From positions 124,001-188,000 of the forward strand of contig NZ_JARXYR010000002.1 in the NCBI RefSeq assembly GCF_029893635.1: DNA of 64,000 bases, read 5' to 3'. Within the stretch, counting starts at the first letter, position 1. Each line of letters opens with the position of its first letter. Source of the stretch: Variovorax sp. TBS-050B (GTDB taxonomy: Bacteria > Pseudomonadota > Gammaproteobacteria > Burkholderiales > Burkholderiaceae_C). Under the pieces are notes generated by a model. That model made no database searches. It was not told where the DNA came from and saw only the letters and a program-made list of their open reading frames with translations. Shown one piece after another: positions 56,017 through 64,000 of this stretch. The translations under genes and the position numbers were made by a program.

Positions 56017-58797
56017 ATGACAAGACATCTGTTGCCCGCGGCCCGCCCATCGGCCGCTCGCCCTTCTCTGCCTCTGACCGGCATCCGCCTTTCCGTGCTC
56101 GGCGCGGCCGTTGCGGTGGTCATGGGCCTTGCAAGCACGGACGCCAGCGCCTTCGCGCTGGGTCAGTTGAAGGTGCAGTCGGCGTTGGGTGAGCCGCTGC
56201 GCGCCGAGATCGACGTGACCGAAATGGCAGCCGCCGAGGCGGAAAGCCTGAAGATCAACGTCGCCAGCCCCGACGCCTTCAGGAACGCCGGTGTTCCGTA
56301 CAACGCAGCGCTCGGCGACGTCAAGGCCACGCTGCAGCGCCGCGCGGGCGGCCAGTACGTGGTGCGCCTGAGCGGCAGCCGTCCGCTCAACGATCCGTTC
56401 ATCGACCTGCTGCTCGAGGCCAATGGCGCCTCCGGGCGCATCGTGCGCGACTACACGGTGCTGCTGGACCCGCCGGCCACGCGTCCGGCGGCGCCCGCCG
56501 CACCGCTGGCGCCGGTCGCGCCCCAGATCAGCACGCCGGTGGAGCGTCCCGGTGCCGCCGCGGCCCGTGCACGCCGCGAGCGCGCGCCCGTTGCGCCAGT
56601 GACCGCACCGGCACCGACCCCGGCCGCGCCCGCTCCCGCTCCCGCGTCGCAGGCTCCCGCGGCACCGGCACGTGCGGCAGGTGGTGGCGAACAGGTCACG
56701 GTCCAGCGTGGCGACACCGCCGGCAAGATCGCCGCGGCTTACAAGCCCGCCGACATTTCGCTCGACCAGATGCTGGTCGCGCTGCTGCGCGCCAATCCCG
56801 ATGCCTTCATCGGCGGCAACGTGAACCGGATGAAGGCCGGCGCCGTGCTCGACCTGCCGAGCGCCGCGGAAGCCGGCGCGGTTCCGGCCCTCGAGGCCCG
56901 GCGCACCATCGTGGCGCAGAGCCGCGACTTCGGCACCTACCGCCAGCGCCTGGCGGAAAACGCGCCCACCTCGAACGTGGCCGCTGCGGACCGCAAGGCC
57001 TCCGGCAAGCTGCAGGCGAACGTCGAAGACCGCAATGCGGCGGCGAGCGCGCCCGACAAGCTGACGATCACCCAGGGCAGCGCAGCAGCCCGTGCGGCCG
57101 AGGAAAAGGTGGCGCAGGCCCGTCAGGCACAGGACAACAACAACCGCGTGGCCGAGCTCTCGAAGAACATCGAAGAGTTGGCCAAGCTGAAGGCGGCCAC
57201 CGGTTCGACGGCGCCCGCCGCCGGCGCGGCGCCCGCACCGGCCGCCCCCGGCATCCCGGTGCCGAACCCCGGCGTGACCAGCACCGCCGCGGCGCCCGCC
57301 GCTGCGGTCGCTCCGGCCCCGGCTCCCGCGCCGGCCGCGGCACCTGCCGCGCCGGCCACCCCGGCTGCAGCCCCCGCGGCGGCGACGGAAACGGCAGCCC
57401 CTGCGGCGCCGGCTGCCGCCACCGCCGAATCCACGGCCTCCACCGCAGAAACCACCCCGGGCGCGCCCGCCGCGGCCGCCAGCGCCGCAGCCGCCGCGCC
57501 GGTCGCCGCACCCAAGCCGGTGGTCAAGGCAGCACCTCCGCCGCCGCCACCGGAACGCGGCTTCTTCGAGGAACTGCTCGACAACCCGCTGATGCTCGCG
57601 GGCGCCGCGCTGATCGCGCTGCTGATCGGCTTCCTGCTCTACCGTGTGCTCGGTCGCCGGCGCGAGGAAATGAGCGAAAGCGTGTTCCTCGAAAGCCGGA
57701 TTCCCAAGGACTCGTTCTTCGGCGCCAGCGGCGGCGAATCGGTCGACACCAAGCAGCGCGGCGACTCGACCGTCTCCTCGCTGTCCTACTCGCCGAGCCA
57801 GCTCGATGCGGGCGACGTCGACCCGGTCGCAGAGGCCGACGTGTACCTGGCCTACGGCCGCGACCTGCAGGCCGAGGAAATCCTCCGCGAAGCCCTGCGC
57901 GTGAACCCCGAGCGCACGGCCATCCACCTGAAGCTGCTCGAAATCCACGCCAAGCGCCGCGACGTCCGGGCCTATGAAGGCCTGGCGACCGAAGTCCACA
58001 AGCTCACCGGCGGCACGGGTGCGGACTGGAACCGCGTGGTCGAGATGGGCAAGGACCTCGACCCGGGCAATCCGCTGTACGAATCGGGCGCGCCCCGCAG
58101 CGTGAGCGCGACCGAGAGCGCGGCCTTCGCAGGCGCCCTGGCCTCCGCGGCGGCCAAGCCCGCAGCGCCCACGCCGGCACCGGCGCCCGCCCCGGCCCCT
58201 GCGCCCGTCGTGTCGGCGCCGCCGGCGTTCATGCCCTCGGTGGCGCCGCTGGATTTCGACCTGGACCTGAGCCAGCCCCCGGCCCCCGTGCCGGCGCCCG
58301 CCCCCGTGAGCGCCAGCCTGCCCAAGACCGCCTACGTGGCCCCGGCGCCCGTGGCGCCCCTGTCCAACGGCCATGCGGCCGCGCATCCTCCGATCGCGCC
58401 GGTCGACATGGAGAACGACTTCGACACCGCCCCCGGCGCACTGGCACCGATCACCCGCCCCGGCGCACTCGGCGACGCCGACGCCAACACCCGTCCGGTC
58501 GGCCTGCGCAGCGGCCTGCCCGCGGATTCGGGCTTCATCGAGTTCGACATGAGCGCACTGGCCGGGCTTCCCGCCCGTCCGGCCGCCGGCACCGCGGCCG
58601 AAGCAGCCCGCCCCGTCGCACCGACCCAGGACGACGACGGCGACGACAGCCCGCATGCGGTCAAGCTGTCGCTGGCGCGCGAACTCCAGGCCATCGGCGA
58701 CGTCGAGGGTGCCCGTTCGCTGGTCGAGGAAGTCGAAGCCGAAAGCGCCGGCGACCTCAAGTCGCAGGCACGGCAGCTGCTCGCCGAGCTGCGCTGA
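56017..58797 (+). CDS. fimV: FimV/HubP-family polar membrane protein
   Basis: Large protein (926 residues) that in relatives organises the cell pole and supports type IV pili. It has a signal segment (GIRLSVLGAAVAVVMGLASTDASA), the FimV N-terminal domain FALGQLKVQSALGEPLRAEIDV (about 48-150), a LysM-like region (VTVQRGDTAGKIAAAYKP, about 227-285), an Ala/Pro-rich linker, a membrane helix (MLAGAALIALLIGFLLYRVL, about 527-546) and a cytoplasmic part with a TPR-like segment (AEEILREALRVNPERTAIHLKLLEIHAKR) and C-terminal FimV domain (HAVKLSLARELQAIGDVEGARSLVEEV). A TACAAT at 55984-55989 may be the -10. Confidence 0.9.
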   Translation: MTRHLLPAARPSAARPSLPLTGIRLSVLGAAVAVVMGLASTDASAFALGQLKVQSALGEPLRAEIDVTEMAAAEAESLKINVASPDAFRNAGVPYNAALGDVKATLQRRAGGQYVVRLSGSRPLNDPFIDLLLEANGASGRIVRDYTVLLDPPATRPAAPAAPLAPVAPQISTPVERPGAAAARARRERAPVAPVTAPAPTPAAPAPAPASQAPAAPARAAGGGEQVTVQRGDTAGKIAAAYKPADISLDQMLVALLRANPDAFIGGNVNRMKAGAVLDLPSAAEAGAVPALEARRTIVAQSRDFGTYRQRLAENAPTSNVAAADRKASGKLQANVEDRNAAASAPDKLTITQGSAAARAAEEKVAQARQAQDNNNRVAELSKNIEELAKLKAATGSTAPAAGAAPAPAAPGIPVPNPGVTSTAAAPAAAVAPAPAPAPAAAPAAPATPAAAPAAATETAAPAAPAAATAESTASTAETTPGAPAAAASAAAAAPVAAPKPVVKAAPPPPPPERGFFEELLDNPLMLAGAALIALLIGFLLYRVLGRRREEMSESVFLESRIPKDSFFGASGGESVDTKQRGDSTVSSLSYSPSQLDAGDVDPVAEADVYLAYGRDLQAEEILREALRVNPERTAIHLKLLEIHAKRRDVRAYEGLATEVHKLTGGTGADWNRVVEMGKDLDPGNPLYESGAPRSVSATESAAFAGALASAAAKPAAPTPAPAPAPAPAPVVSAPPAFMPSVAPLDFDLDLSQPPAPVPAPAPVSASLPKTAYVAPAPVAPLSNGHAAAHPPIAPVDMENDFDTAPGALAPITRPGALGDADANTRPVGLRSGLPADSGFIEFDMSALAGLPARPAAGTAAEAARPVAPTQDDDGDDSPHAVKLSLARELQAIGDVEGARSLVEEVEAESAGDLKSQARQLLAELR

Positions 58798-58829
58798 GCC
58801 GCGGCACTGTTCCGACCGTTCCCGAGTTC

Positions 58830-59642
58830 GTGAGGCTGGCGCTAGGCATCCGCTACAACGGCCAGGCGTACGAGGGCTGGCAGAGCCAGCGCTCGGGCCG
58901 CACGGTGCAGGACAAGCTGGAAGCCGCGCTCGCGCGCTTCACCACCCAGCGCATCGGCACGCTGTGCGCCGGCCGCACCGACACCGGCGTGCATGCGCTG
59001 ATGCAGGTGGTGCACTTCGACACCGCCATCGAGCGCGAGCCCTTCTCCTGGGTGCGCGGCACCAACCGCTTCCTGCCCGACGACATCGCGGTGCAGTGGG
59101 CCCATCCGGTGCCCGATGAGTTCCATTGCCGCGCGAGCGCGCTGTCGCGCCGCTACCTCTACGTGCTCTCGGAATCGCCGGTGCGGCCCAGCCTGGATGC
59201 GGGCCGCGTGGGCTGGTCGATGTATGCGCTCGACGGCGACGCGATGCGCGCCGCCGCGGCGCTGCTGGTGGGCCGGCACGACTTCAGTTCCTTCCGCGCC
59301 TCGGCCTGCCAGGCGCGCTCGCCGGTCAAGGACCTGCGGCGCATCGAGATCACCCGCAGCGGCACTGGCGACCGCTGCCGCTGGCATTTCGAGTTCGAGG
59401 CCGACGCGTTCCTGCACCACATGATCCGCAACCTCATGGGCTGCCTGGTGCGCATCGGCCGCGGCGACGCGCCGCCCGAATGGATCGTCGAGGTGCTGGA
59501 AGCGCGCAGCCGCAAGGTGGCGGCGCCCACCTTTTCGGCCGACGGGCTGTACTTTCTCGGTCCGTTGTACGACGCGCGCTGGGGTCTGCCCGCCGAGGCC
59601 ACGCTGCAGGGCGGCGGCGCTGCGTATGATGGCCCGCCATGA
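58830..59642 (+). CDS. truA: tRNA pseudouridine synthase A
   Basis: Makes pseudouridine at positions 38-40 of tRNA anticodon stems. The 270-residue protein begins at a GTG (58830), giving LALGIRYNGQAYEGWQSQ; the catalytic Asp51 is in CAGRTDTGVHA, and FHCRASALSRRYLYVLSE and FLHHMIRNLMG are family blocks. It lies 32 bases after fimV and its stop overlaps trpF (ATGA). Confidence 0.95.
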   Translation: MRLALGIRYNGQAYEGWQSQRSGRTVQDKLEAALARFTTQRIGTLCAGRTDTGVHALMQVVHFDTAIEREPFSWVRGTNRFLPDDIAVQWAHPVPDEFHCRASALSRRYLYVLSESPVRPSLDAGRVGWSMYALDGDAMRAAAALLVGRHDFSSFRASACQARSPVKDLRRIEITRSGTGDRCRWHFEFEADAFLHHMIRNLMGCLVRIGRGDAPPEWIVEVLEARSRKVAAPTFSADGLYFLGPLYDARWGLPAEATLQGGGAAYDGPP

Positions 59643-60337
59643 CCGCCCCGCCCCGCACCCGCATCAAGATCTGCGGCCTCACGCGTGAGGCCGACGTGGA
59701 TGCGGCCGTCGAGGCCGGCGCCGATGCGGTCGGCTTCGTGCTCTACGCCGCCAGCCCGCGTGCGGTCACGGCCGAGCGCGCCGCAGCGCTCGCCGCCCGG
59801 CTGCCGCCTTTCGTCACGCCGGTGCTGCTGTTCGTCAACGCGGCGGCGCCCGCGGCCCTCGAAGCGCTCGGCCGCGTACGGGGCGCGATCGCGCAATTCC
59901 ATGGCGACGAGACGCCGCAGCAGTGCGAGGAAGCCTCGGGCCACGGGCGCTTCCGTTACATGCGCGCAGCCCGCATTCCCATGGGGACTGCCGGCGCGGG
60001 CTTCGACCTCGTAAAATACGCGTCCGATTACTCCCACGCCCAGGCCATCCTGCTCGACGCCCACGTCGAAGGTTATGGCGGTGGCGGCAAGGCATTCGAT
60101 TGGTCACTTCTTCCACCCGCCGTCGACGCTCACCTCGTCTTGAGTGGTGGGCTCACACCTGCAAACGTGAGCGATGGCATTCGCATCCTGCGGGCGCGCT
60201 GCAAGACGCTGTCCGTTGATGTGAGCTCGGGCGTCGAGATCGACGGCCCGGGCAACAAGGGCCTGAAGGACGCCGGAAAGATCCGGCAATTCGTCGCAGC
60301 CGCCAGGGCGGCCGACAGCGCCTTCTCCTCCAGTTAG
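59639..60337 (+). CDS. trpF: Phosphoribosylanthranilate isomerase
   Basis: Third step of tryptophan synthesis, Amadori rearrangement of PRA to CdRP. The 232-residue TIM barrel shows [29 protein letters not shown] with the catalytic Cys, then QFHGDETPQQC and LSGGLTPANVSDGIR, with SSGVEIDGPGNKG near the end. The start overlaps the truA stop. Confidence 0.96.
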   Translation: MTAPPRTRIKICGLTREADVDAAVEAGADAVGFVLYAASPRAVTAERAAALAARLPPFVTPVLLFVNAAAPAALEALGRVRGAIAQFHGDETPQQCEEASGHGRFRYMRAARIPMGTAGAGFDLVKYASDYSHAQAILLDAHVEGYGGGGKAFDWSLLPPAVDAHLVLSGGLTPANVSDGIRILRARCKTLSVDVSSGVEIDGPGNKGLKDAGKIRQFVAAARAADSAFSSS

Positions 60338-60388
60338 CCGCCGCTTCCCGATCGTGCGTATCGGGCCGCGGCCCACCGATCGAGAACC

Positions 60389-61665
<1,277 letters not shown>

Positions 61666-61666
<1 letters not shown>

Positions 61667-62596
61667 TGAGCACCGCCGGACCGCTCCAAGGTGCGAAGGC
61701 CCCCTCGGGGGGCAGCGCAGCACACGAAGTGGCAAGCGTGGGGGCACGGCCGAGCCGCATCGCCGCCACCTTCGAGGCGCTGAAAAAAGACGGCCGCCGC
61801 GCCCTCATTCCCTACGTCACCGCCGGCTTTCCCTATGCCGACATCACGCCCGCGCTGATGCACGGCATGGTCGAGGCCGGCTCCGACGTGATCGAGCTCG
61901 GCGTGCCCTTCTCCGATCCGATGGCCGACGGCCCCGTGATCCAGAAGGCCGGCGAAGCGGCGCTCGCGATGGGCGTGGGCATGAAGCAGGTGCTCGCGAT
62001 GGGTGGCCGAGTTCCGCCAAAAGGACGCCGCCACGCCCGTGGTGCTGATGGGCTATGCGAACCCGGTCGAGCGCTATGACCTCGTGCACGGCGCGAAGGC
62101 CTTCATCCGCGATGCCGCGGCCGCCGGCGTCGACGGACTGCTGGTGGTCGACTACCCGCCCGAGGAATGCGAGGACTTCGCCGCCGAGCTCAAGGCCGCC
62201 GGGATGGACCTGATCTTCCTGCTCGCGCCCACCAGCACCGGCGAGCGCATGGCGCAGGTGGCGCGCATCGCGAGCGGCTACGTCTATTACGTCTCGCTCA
62301 AGGGCGTGACCGGCGCGGGCCACCTCGACACCGAGGCGGTCGGCCGGATGATCCCGCGCATCCGCGAACACGTCCAGATTCCCGTCGGCGTGGGCTTCGG
62401 CATCCGCGATGCGCGCACCGCGCAGGCGATCGGCTCGGCCGCGGACGCGGTCGTGATCGGCACGAAGATCATCCAGCTGATCGACGGCCAGCCGCGCGAG
62501 CAGGTGGTGCCCGCGGTGCGCGAATTCCTGTCCGGCATCCGCGAAGCGCTCGACGCCTTGCCCGCCGCTACCCCCAAGAATGCGGCTGGCCGATAA
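61666..62596 (+). pseudogene. trpA: Tryptophan synthase alpha chain, one-base frameshift and repeat-derived N-terminus
   Basis: Cleaves indole-3-glycerol phosphate to indole for TrpB. From the ATG at 61666 (GGAGG eight bases ahead) the frame gives [28 protein letters not shown] to GMKQVLAMG, and the family sequence resumes in another frame as [26 protein letters not shown] to the stop at 62596. One extra G in GGG at 62001-62003 explains the break; without it the protein would be 309 residues. Residues 3-30 are a separate oddity: 84 bases of a dispersed repeat inserted after codon 2, in frame, where homologues simply start MSRIAATF. Overlaps trpB by one base. Confidence 0.88.
61672..61755. repeat. 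In-frame C/G-run repeat within the trpA N-terminus, copy B
   Basis: Eighty-four bases, including GGCCCCCTCGGGGGGCAGCG and GTGGGGGC, lie between ATGAGC and AGCCGCATC of trpA, so an ancestral ATGAGCCGCATC appears to have been split with AGC on both sides. The length is a multiple of three. Its layout matches the reverse complement of copy C after accD. Confidence 0.65.
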
Positions 62597-62625
62597 TCGC
62601 CGCTGCCCTGACCCCGAGGATTTCC

Positions 62626-63498
62626 ATGAGCTGGCTTGAAAAACTGCTACCCGCCAAGATCGCCCAGACCGACCCCGCCGAGCGCCGCCAGGTGCCCGAA
62701 GGCCTGTGGATCAAATGCCCGGCCTGCGAGACGGTGCTCTACAAGACCGACCTGGAGCACAACCAGAACGTCTGCCCGAGCTGCAGCCACCACCACCGCA
62801 TCGGCGCGCGCGCGCGGCTCGACGCCTTCCTCGACGCCGAGGGGCGCTACGAGATCGCCCAGGAAGTGCTCCCTGTCGATGCGCTGAAGTTCAAGGACAG
62901 CCGCCGCTACCCCGAGCGGCTCAAGGAAGCGCTCGAGAACACCGGCGAGACCGATGCGCTGGTCGTGATGGGCGGCTCGGTCCACAGCATCAGCGTGGTC
63001 GTGGCCTGCTTCGAGTTCGAGTTCATGGGCGGCAGCATGGGCAGCGTGGTCGGCGAGCGCTTCGTGCGCGGCGTCGAGACCGCCATCGAGCAGAAGGTGC
63101 CCTTCATCTGCTTCACCGCCACTGGCGGCGCGCGCATGCAGGAAGGCCTGCTGTCGCTGATGCAGATGGCCAAGACCAATGCCGCGCTCACGCGCCTCGC
63201 GAAGAAGGGCCTGCCCTACATCAGCGTGCTGACCGACCCGACCATGGGCGGCGTCTCGGCCGGCTTCGCCTTCGTGGGCGACGTCGTGATCGCCGAACCG
63301 AAGGCGCTGATCGGCTTCGCCGGCCCGCGCGTGATCGAGTCGACCGTTCGCGTGACGCTGCCCGAAGGCTTCCAGCGCGCCGAGTTCCTGCAGACCAAGG
63401 GCGCGATCGACTTCATCAGCGACCGCCGCGAGCTGCGCAAGACCATCGCCAGCACCCTCGCGATGCTGCTGCGCCAGCCCGCAGACGCGGTGATCTAG
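62626..63498 (+). CDS. accD: Acetyl-CoA carboxylase carboxyltransferase beta subunit
   Basis: Transfers carboxyl from biotin to acetyl-CoA with AccA, the first committed step of fatty-acid synthesis. The 290-residue protein has a zinc ribbon (Cys31, Cys34, Cys50, Cys53), then the crotonase-like core with [39 protein letters not shown] and [17 protein letters not shown], and [14 protein letters not shown]. It follows trpA after 29 bases, as commonly seen in betaproteobacteria. Confidence 0.97.
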   Translation: MSWLEKLLPAKIAQTDPAERRQVPEGLWIKCPACETVLYKTDLEHNQNVCPSCSHHHRIGARARLDAFLDAEGRYEIAQEVLPVDALKFKDSRRYPERLKEALENTGETDALVVMGGSVHSISVVVACFEFEFMGGSMGSVVGERFVRGVETAIEQKVPFICFTATGGARMQEGLLSLMQMAKTNAALTRLAKKGLPYISVLTDPTMGGVSAGFAFVGDVVIAEPKALIGFAGPRVIESTVRVTLPEGFQRAEFLQTKGAIDFISDRRELRKTIASTLAMLLRQPADAVI

Positions 63499-63499
63499 C

Positions 63500-63593
63500 T
63501 CGCCCCCAGGCTGCGCGGCACTGCGTGTCCGCTTCGCCACCCCCCGACCGGGGGCAACACCTGCGGCCCGGCGAAGCCGGTTCCGCGGTGTTC
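63500..63593. repeat. C/G-run intergenic repeat after accD, copy C
   Basis: The gap between accD and the convergent yggT-type gene contains CGCCCCCAGG, a C/G hairpin CCCCCGACCGGGGG (63541-63554) and GCCGGTTCCGCGG. Reversed, it parallels copies A (24267) and B (61672): TCGGGGGG then a central variable part and CTGGGGGC. Likely also an attenuating or terminating hairpin for both genes. Confidence 0.6.
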
Positions 63594-63607
63594 TCGAAAG
63601 GGCAGGC

Positions 63608-64000
63608 TCAGGCGCCGAGGCGGTAGGCCCAGACCAGCAGGTTGCCGAGCACGATCGCGATCACCTGCAGCAGCACGATCGCGGCGAGCGGCGACAGGTC
63701 GACGCCGCCGATCAGCGGAATGAAGCGGCGGAACGGCCGCACCAGCGGCTCGGCGAGCCGCGAGATCAGGTCGAACAGCACGGGCGAGGCGCCCGGTATC
63801 CACGACAGCACGGCATACACGACGAGCAGCGCCGTGAGCCCCGACACCGCGAGCTGCAGCAGCCCCACGAAGGACACCAGCGGCAGCGCGATCAGGCGGC
63901 CGAGGTTGCCGATCAGCAGCCACAGCAGCAGGAACTTCACGAGCACCAGCAGCCAGGCCGCGATCGCGCTCGCCAGGTCCCAGCGCTTCAGCGGCGGCAC
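63608..64000 (-). CDS. YggT family membrane protein (5' end outside window)
   Basis: About 131 residues are visible, reading leftward, of a YggT family protein; the start lies beyond the window, since these proteins are usually near 190 residues and the first visible codon (GTG) has no supporting site. Two hydrophobic blocks are present, separated by the family signature YAVLSWIPGASPVLFDLISRLAEPLVRPFRRFIPLIGGVDLSPLAAIVLLQV. The family's role is uncertain: relatives have been linked to osmotic shock tolerance and cell division or shape. Convergent with accD. Confidence 0.85.
   Translation of the reverse strand: MPPLKRWDLASAIAAWLLVLVKFLLLWLLIGNLGRLIALPLVSFVGLLQLAVSGLTALLVVYAVLSWIPGASPVLFDLISRLAEPLVRPFRRFIPLIGGVDLSPLAAIVLLQVIAIVLGNLLVWAYRLGA

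Noticed and set aside
57180..57545. Ala/Pro repeat tract in fimV as a tandem repeat or mobile insertion
   Set aside because: It is a degenerate low-complexity linker, as expected between the LysM-like region and membrane helix of FimV proteins, with no exact repeat unit.
55972..58656. An 894-codon minus-strand frame with Gly/Arg repeats
   Set aside because: Antisense to the Ala/Pro-rich fimV coding region, which explains the Gly/Arg repeats.

Overview
The window reads as a chromosomal segment of a high-GC betaproteobacterium, most likely Comamonadaceae and close to Variovorax. The basis is uniformly GC-rich codon use, gene orders such as murJ|rpsT|DUF3579-argD-argF, mdh|gntR-sdhCDAB-sdhE-gltA and leuCD-leuB-asd-fimV-truA-trpFBA-accD, and short C/G-run repeats of a type I associate with that family. 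I saw no insertion sequence, prophage, CRISPR array, rRNA or tRNA. Genes are tightly packed. The longest stretch without a gene is about 246 bases, ahead of sdhC, so there is no large empty region.

Layout. (1) 1-4.1 kb: pcnB and hda on the minus strand, divergent from purM and an AI-2E family permease. (2) 4.2-11.0 kb, the most accessory part: an overlapping isochorismatase / DJ-1 / GlxA-type regulator operon; an ECF42-type sigma factor with a C-terminal helical extension; a secreted SUMF1-domain protein; two DGPF (YCII) proteins with a convincing ECF42-type promoter; a VOC protein; and a frameshifted SirB1-like gene. (3) 11.1-16.5 kb: murJ, rpsT, a DUF3579 gene, argD-argF and a small unknown. 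(4) 16.5-24.4 kb: an S9 lipoprotein peptidase divergent from a response regulator / histidine kinase / YkgJ operon, then kynB-kynU-(periplasmic unknown)-kynA. (5) 24.4-37.4 kb: a SUKH/ankyrin-like protein, a flavin monooxygenase, feoAB with a Cys-rich partner, a phosphoesterase, acnA, a small membrane protein, an MmyB-type regulator, fadE and a glycosyltransferase-like orphan. (6) 37.5-49.8 kb: a TCA block, acnB-unknown-citE-like-tam-mdh on minus, and gntR-sdhCDAB-sdhE-gltA on plus. (7) 49.9-64 kb: an entericidin, a LysR regulator, leucine, aspartate and tryptophan biosynthesis, fimV, truA, accD and a partial yggT gene.

How it fits together. Most of the window is central metabolism: two aconitases, malate and succinate dehydrogenases and citrate synthase, with Tam available to deal with trans-aconitate; tryptophan is both made (trpFBA) and degraded to anthranilate (kynABU). 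The best candidate for a little-described system is the ECF42/DGPF locus with its SUMF1-domain protein.

Caution. Four conserved genes (SirB1-like, YfcE-type phosphoesterase, acnB, trpA) each appear to carry one extra base at a short homopolymer. All are insertions, and two lie in core metabolic genes, which points to assembly error more than to real pseudogenes.
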